The translations under genes were made by a program, and so were the position numbers. The notes beneath the pieces are model-generated. The model worked only from the letters and a program-made list of their open reading frames with translations. It was not told the origin of the DNA and did not search any database. Positions 5,620-8,685 of a DNA stretch of 8,685 nucleotides are shown one piece after another; position 1 is the first letter of the stretch; the number at the start of each line of letters is the position of its first letter. The DNA lies in the NCBI GenBank assembly GCA_016213865.1, contig JACQZL010000037.1, positions 1-8,685 of the forward strand. The letters run 5' to 3'. This DNA comes from Candidatus Rifleibacteriota bacterium. GTDB taxonomy: Bacteria; UBP17; UBA6191; JACPRK01.

Positions 5620-6666
5620 ATGACCCGCATCACCAAGTGGACCTGCTCGCTTGCAGTCACCGGAGCACTCTTCACCCTGTCGGCGGCGCGCTCTGCGGCC
5701 GAGATCCCGGACTTCGACGGGCTCGAACGCGTCGGCCGCCGGGTTGCCCAGGTTGCTTCCCAGCAGCCTGCCGAACGGCGCCAGCCGCTGCGCCTCGACC
5801 CGACCGCGCCAAACGCCCGCTGGGCCATGACCGAAGACGGCAAGCTCCTGGCTCGCGGCAGTCACTTCAGGGTCGAGTTGGACACGCCCGACTTCGGCAA
5901 CTTCGCGGCGTTCAACCGTGAATCCGGGTCCTTTGGCGGCTTCAACTGCCACGGGGTCAATCTCGTGGCTGTCGACTGGTTCCGGACCTTTGTCCTGCCC
6001 ATCAAGGACCGCAGCGTTGCCGACCGGCTGCTCGACCCGAGCGGCCCGGTCATCGAGAGCGAACTGGCGCCCGGCCACCGCGTCACCGCGCAGAACTTGT
6101 CGCAATACCGGCTGAAGCGCTTCAGCGCGCAGAAGAGCCGTCAGGAGGCACTCCGCCGCCTGGCCCACCGCAACCAGGACGATCAGACGTACCTGTTCGC
6201 CAAGTACCGGAAGCTGCCCGGCCAGGACGCGTTTGATCGCATCCAGGCCGATCTGAGCGACGATGCCCGCCAGGTGGCGCTGATCAACATGGCCGACGCC
6301 AAGTCGCCAAACGGTCACTCGCTGCTGGCGTACGAGGTCCGCCACGGGACGGCCAGTAGTTCGAACGGCACGTGGTTGGAGGCGCGCAAGGTCCTGTTCT
6401 ACGACCCGAACACGCCCATCCTGGACGGCAAGAACGGCCCCGAGAACTACCTGCTCTACTTCCCGCTCGCCGAGGCCTTCGTCGGCTCTCCGAGATGGAA
6501 CGACAACTACACCGCTGACGGTCTCCCCGCAGCCCCCGGCGCGCGGATCTTCCTGACGGAGCTTGGCTACAATGACGTCCACTCCGCATCGAACAGCGGA
6601 TGGCGGGCCGTCTGGAACGCACCCCAGGGCGAGCGCGAACCCTGGATGTCCATCCCGCTCTTCTGA
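5620..6666 (+). CDS. secreted papain-like cysteine peptidase (predicted)
   Basis: This 348-residue protein has a clear signal peptide (KWTCSLAVTGALFTLSAARS, cleavage near residues 26-28). The sequence then shows the ordered Cys-His-Asp signature of papain-fold enzymes: SFGGFNCHGVNLVAVDWF puts C110 at the start of a helix, NGHSLLAYEV puts H233 on a strand, and KVLFYDPNTP supplies D262 or N264. In known bacterial relatives these appear as a G-x-C-x-G-M/V helix, a GH-x-V-x-AY strand and a YDPN-type turn. The region between C110 and H233 is helical and charged, with an Arg/Gln-rich stretch (150-210). The C-terminal 70 residues are probably a lid or beta extension, ending GEREPWMSIPLF. No transmembrane segment is seen beyond the signal, so periplasmic or extracellular action is inferred. 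The substrate is unknown; it could be a protein of the matrix or the neighbouring TPR/HEAT protein. Transglutaminase-like or amidase chemistry on the same fold is an alternative. Confidence 0.65.
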   Translation: MTRITKWTCSLAVTGALFTLSAARSAAEIPDFDGLERVGRRVAQVASQQPAERRQPLRLDPTAPNARWAMTEDGKLLARGSHFRVELDTPDFGNFAAFNRESGSFGGFNCHGVNLVAVDWFRTFVLPIKDRSVADRLLDPSGPVIESELAPGHRVTAQNLSQYRLKRFSAQKSRQEALRRLAHRNQDDQTYLFAKYRKLPGQDAFDRIQADLSDDARQVALINMADAKSPNGHSLLAYEVRHGTASSSNGTWLEARKVLFYDPNTPILDGKNGPENYLLYFPLAEAFVGSPRWNDNYTADGLPAAPGARIFLTELGYNDVHSASNSGWRAVWNAPQGEREPWMSIPLF

Positions 6667-6691
6667 GGGTGGGGCGACGCGGCGGCTCGAG

Positions 6692-6720
6692 TGAGCGGTT
6701 CGGCACCTATGAACCGCTCA
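6692..6720. terminator. perfect 10-bp inverted repeat between convergent genes
   Basis: TGAGCGGTTC (6692-6701) faces GAACCGCTCA (6711-6720) across a 9-base loop, in the 51-base gap between the peptidase stop and the GH114 stop. The right arm includes the GH114 stop codon. It is well placed to end transcription from both sides, but neither strand has a T-tract after it, so it would not act as a classic intrinsic terminator. Confidence 0.55.
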
Positions 6721-7665
6721 CCGGCCTGCCGTCTGAGGGAACAACCGATCCAGTTCACGGGTCGTGCAGTACGACAGCACGCCGAGCTGCCGGGCCCGCG
6801 CCTTGACGCGCGCGAGGTTCTCCGGGCGGCGGCAGTAGTCGGTCGCCAGCACGAGCTTGCCCGCGGCGACGAACTGCGTCATCAGCCCTTCTTCCCACCG
6901 AGTCTCCTCGGCCGGCCGCGGGGAATCGCCCCAGGTGAACCAGGTCGACTCCTTGCCCACGCCCGTGAGGCACTCCAGGTAGCCGGGCTCCTTCACCAGC
7001 TCCAGCGCGTTCTGCGGAAACACCCCAAAGCCCGGCTGGCGACGGCGCGCATACGCGGCGAGCGCCTTCACCAGAGCGACCATCTCTCGGCGGGCCTGCG
7101 GTCGGGACGCCTCGTAGGATTCGTAGCCGTCGACGATGTCGAGGTAGACGCCGTCGAACCCCGCGTCGAGGATGCGGTCGAGGTAGCTTCCCGGGCTGCC
7201 CAGCAGCACCGCCTGCCAGGCCGGCTCCCAGAACCGGACGCGGTAGTTGTCGGGCCAGTCCGGATTGGGCCGCTCGAGCCACGCCGGCTGGCCGGGCTGC
7301 CATCCCTTCTGCCAGTAGAAGCGATAGGGCTCGGCCTCGCCGATGCTCATGTAAGCGAGCAGGCGCTTCGGCCTGGCACCTCGTTGCATCTGCTGGACCT
7401 GTTGGGTCGTGAAGGCCCCCGCGGCGGAACCGTCACGGGAGGTGTCGACGATGGCCAGGTCACAATCGAAGGCCGCGACCTTCTCCGGCTCGATACCCTG
7501 GAGCCAGTAGGCGAAGCTGTCCACCTTCTGCCACTCCGTGCCGGCCGGTCCGGTCGAGGACGCAGGGCCCGTGCCCGGCGGCGGGTCCGCGGCGACCGCG
7601 AGGTGGGGGAGCCAGACCGCCGCGAGGGCCACCAGCACGAGACCGGGATGGAACGGCCGGTTCAT
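6718..7665 (-). CDS. secreted GH114 glycoside hydrolase (polygalactosaminidase-type TIM barrel, TM1410-like)
   Basis: This 315-residue enzyme is predicted to cleave alpha-1,4-linked galactosamine-containing polymers, as known for GH114 members including the hydrolase domain of PelA. Residues 1 to about 26 are a signal peptide (LVLVALAAVWLPHLAVAA). The barrel starts at SFAYWLQGIE (50-59), with DLAIVDTSRDG (69-79), KRLLAYMSIGEAEPYRFYW (100-118), YRVRFWEPAW (141-150), and the strand GFDGVYLDIVDGYESYE (169-185) carrying D171, D176 and D179. A late acidic motif, ECLTGVGKES (231-240), gives E231 or E239 as the partner acid. Length matches a single-domain GH114. ATG 7665 was chosen because GGGAGGTG lies just upstream; GTG 7680 is less likely. 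The start is 4 bases after the STAS stop, so the genes are co-translated. Its place downstream of pelG suggests matrix trimming or release of Pel-like polymer in the periplasm. Confidence 0.8.
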   Translation of the reverse strand: MNRPFHPGLVLVALAAVWLPHLAVAADPPPGTGPASSTGPAGTEWQKVDSFAYWLQGIEPEKVAAFDCDLAIVDTSRDGSAAGAFTTQQVQQMQRGARPKRLLAYMSIGEAEPYRFYWQKGWQPGQPAWLERPNPDWPDNYRVRFWEPAWQAVLLGSPGSYLDRILDAGFDGVYLDIVDGYESYEASRPQARREMVALVKALAAYARRRQPGFGVFPQNALELVKEPGYLECLTGVGKESTWFTWGDSPRPAEETRWEEGLMTQFVAAGKLVLATDYCRRPENLARVKARARQLGVLSYCTTRELDRLFPQTAGR

Positions 7666-7669
7666 CCGC

Positions 7670-8047
7670 TCACCTCCCACAGAGGGCGAGCGCGGCCTCT
7701 TCAGGCGAGTCGAAGGGGCGCGCGACGCCGCGGTTTCCGGTCAGCTCGAGCAACTCGAGCTGCGGGGCGCCCAGCCCCAGCAACGCCAGCCCGCCTCCGC
7801 GCCACGCCAGCCGCCGGCCCAGCTCGACGAGGGTCCACAGCGTGGCGGAGTCGAGGACGGTGACTCGCGCCAGATCGAGAAGGACGCGCGGGCAATCGGC
7901 TGTGCCGAGTGCTTCCAGCGAGCGCACGAGGTCGAAGCTGACGAGCGCGTCCAGCTCCACGGTGCGGTATCCGCCGTGCCCGTACTTGACCTCGCCTTTC
8001 ACCAGGCCGCGCTCGGCGTCGAAGTTGCACTCCAGGACCACGGGCAT
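7670..8047 (-). CDS. STAS-domain protein (anti-sigma-factor-antagonist type)
   Basis: This 125-residue protein has an N-terminal beta-rich region (1-35) followed by a STAS-like fold. PRVLLDLARVTVLDSATLWTL (from residue 53) matches the LDLS-x-V-x-x-DSSG-L motif of anti-sigma-factor antagonists, with S67 in the position phosphorylated in SpoIIAA-type proteins. The next residues are A68-T69 rather than S-G, a deviation. GGGLALLGLGAPQLELLELTG (from 85) fits the following strand, loop and helix. Known: such proteins switch partner kinases, phosphatases or transporters. The gene sits 21 bases after the pelG stop and 4 bases before the GH114 start, so it is within the operon. Inferred: it may regulate export or polymer turnover. 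No kinase or phosphatase partner gene is in the window. The ribosome binding site before ATG 8047 is weak, suggesting read-through coupling from pelG. Confidence 0.65.
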   Translation of the reverse strand: MPVVLECNFDAERGLVKGEVKYGHGGYRTVELDALVSFDLVRSLEALGTADCPRVLLDLARVTVLDSATLWTLVELGRRLAWRGGGLALLGLGAPQLELLELTGNRGVARPFDSPEEAALALCGR

Positions 8048-8068
8048 GACGGGCAGTATACACGCGGC

Positions 8069-8685
8069 TCACGGCACGGGGTCGTCGGGGATCTCGGTCA
8101 GCGCCACCATCGCGTTGCGCCGGAAGAGCAGGAACTCCATGCGCGAGAGCCGTCGGTCCAGGATCCAGGCGCCGGCCAGCAACGCCAGGAGCCCCGCGGC
8201 GAGGTATCCCAGACCGTAGTAGCGCAAGCCCAGGGTGAGCGTGAGGGCCGAGAAGAAGGTGCTCGAGACGGCGAAGATCCCCGCCACCAGGGCGGCCTCG
8301 CGCTGCAAGTCGAAGTACAGCAGCAGCACGACGTGCAGCAGGACTCCGACGGCCAGCGCAACTCCGATGGCGCTGAGGCGCAGGACGTGGACGTAGGCCG
8401 ACGGCAGCCGCGCCATCTCCAGGATCCACGGAGCCGCAACGATGACGAAGAGCGCGCAGAGCGCCTGGAGCTTGGCGAGCTGGGTCACCTCCTCGCGGAG
8501 CGTGCGGACCATCCGGTCGCGAGTGCGGGCGATGTGGGAGAACGGGAGGCCCTGCGAGAGCTGCATGCAGAACCGCTTGAAGAGCCGGTAGAAGTGCGTC
8601 TCCAGGGCCAGGAGAAAGTGGGCGTAGGCCGGGACAGCCGTGAGCAGCGCGACGAACATGCAGGGGTCGTAGACAGGGTGATAGC
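8069..8685 (-). CDS. pelG: PelG-like exopolysaccharide transporter, C-terminal part (5' end outside window)
   Basis: The frame is open from the window edge (YHPVYDPCMF) to TGA at 8071-8069, giving 205 residues, about half of a PelG of roughly 450. At least five membrane segments are visible: FVALLTAVPAYAHFLLAL, LCALFVIVAAPWILEM, IGVALAVGVLLHVVLLL, LVAGIFAVSSTFFSALTL and LGYLAAGLLALLAGAWI. Two conserved PelG-like landmarks are ALETHFYRLFKRF after the first segment (compare the ETSFY motif) and LYFDLQREAAL between later segments, followed by DRRLSRMEFLLFRR near the end. Known: PelG is a polysaccharide-transporter-superfamily membrane protein that works with PelD, PelE and the glycosyltransferase PelF in Pel synthesis and export. 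pelF, pelD and pelE would be expected beyond the right edge. A different Wzx-like flippase is the main alternative. Confidence 0.75.
   Translation of the reverse strand, partial: YHPVYDPCMFVALLTAVPAYAHFLLALETHFYRLFKRFCMQLSQGLPFSHIARTRDRMVRTLREEVTQLAKLQALCALFVIVAAPWILEMARLPSAYVHVLRLSAIGVALAVGVLLHVVLLLYFDLQREAALVAGIFAVSSTFFSALTLTLGLRYYGLGYLAAGLLALLAGAWILDRRLSRMEFLLFRRNAMVALTEIPDDPVP

Noticed and set aside
4822..6582. A 586-codon minus-strand open frame spanning parts of the TPR/HEAT and peptidase genes
   Set aside because: It crosses two well-supported plus-strand genes and the promoter between them, turns into Arg/Pro/Ser-rich low-complexity sequence, and has no recognisable domain.
6691..7863. 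A 390-codon plus-strand open frame opposite the GH114 gene
   Set aside because: It is the antisense mirror of GH114 and part of the STAS gene; its start lies in the terminator stem and the sequence shows no motif.
8055..8060. A TATACT -10-like hexamer on the minus strand in the pelG-STAS gap
   Set aside because: No -35-like hexamer lies 16-18 bases upstream, and the 21-base gap favours co-transcription with pelG.

Overview
The window is GC-rich bacterial DNA. Its gene style is Gram-negative: secreted proteins with N-terminal signal sequences, strong Shine-Dalgarno sites, and three sites that match the sigma-54 (RpoN) -24/-12 consensus. No ribosomal or other phylogenetic marker is present, so the phylum stays open; a Myxococcota-, Acidobacteriota- or Desulfobacterota-like environmental bacterium is a guess only.

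Layout. Positions 1-160 may hold the tail of an unrecognised plus-strand gene. Then comes a non-coding stretch with a palindrome and a sigma-54-like promoter (490-505). This leads into a large extracytoplasmic protein (612-3158) with a CBM9-like N-terminus, a glutamine-amidotransferase-like (ThuA-like) fold, a NodB-like polysaccharide deacetylase domain and a C-terminal beta-rich domain. The last three resemble the non-hydrolase part of PelA and fungal Agd3. Positions 3159-3347 are non-coding and hold a REP-like repeat. On the minus strand, 4048-3348 is a compact two-gene unit: a 67-residue protein and a minimal nucleotidyltransferase, possibly toxin-antitoxin-like, with an inverted repeat upstream. 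Two more plus-strand genes follow, each behind its own sigma-54-like promoter (4311-4326 and 5551-5566): a secreted TPR plus HEAT-like protein (4389-5438) and a secreted papain-like cysteine peptidase (5620-6666). A 10-bp inverted repeat separates the latter from a convergent minus-strand operon.

The minus-strand operon enters from the right edge. It reads pelG (C-terminal 205 residues only), then a STAS-domain protein, then a secreted GH114 (polygalactosaminidase-type) glycosidase ending at 6718. PelG is the membrane transporter of Pel exopolysaccharide synthesis, and the deacetylase and GH114 activities are the two activities fused in canonical PelA. The window therefore looks like the flank of a pel-type exopolysaccharide locus in which the PelA activities are carried by two separate genes on opposite strands, with a STAS switch protein inside the operon.

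Working model (inference): a cationic, partly deacetylated aminosugar polymer is exported through PelG and trimmed by the GH114 enzyme. The deacetylase and its two secreted neighbours may form a sigma-54 regulon acting on the same extracellular matrix or on the cell surface. The most notable observations are the split PelA arrangement and the three sigma-54-like promoters with exact GG-N10-GC spacing.
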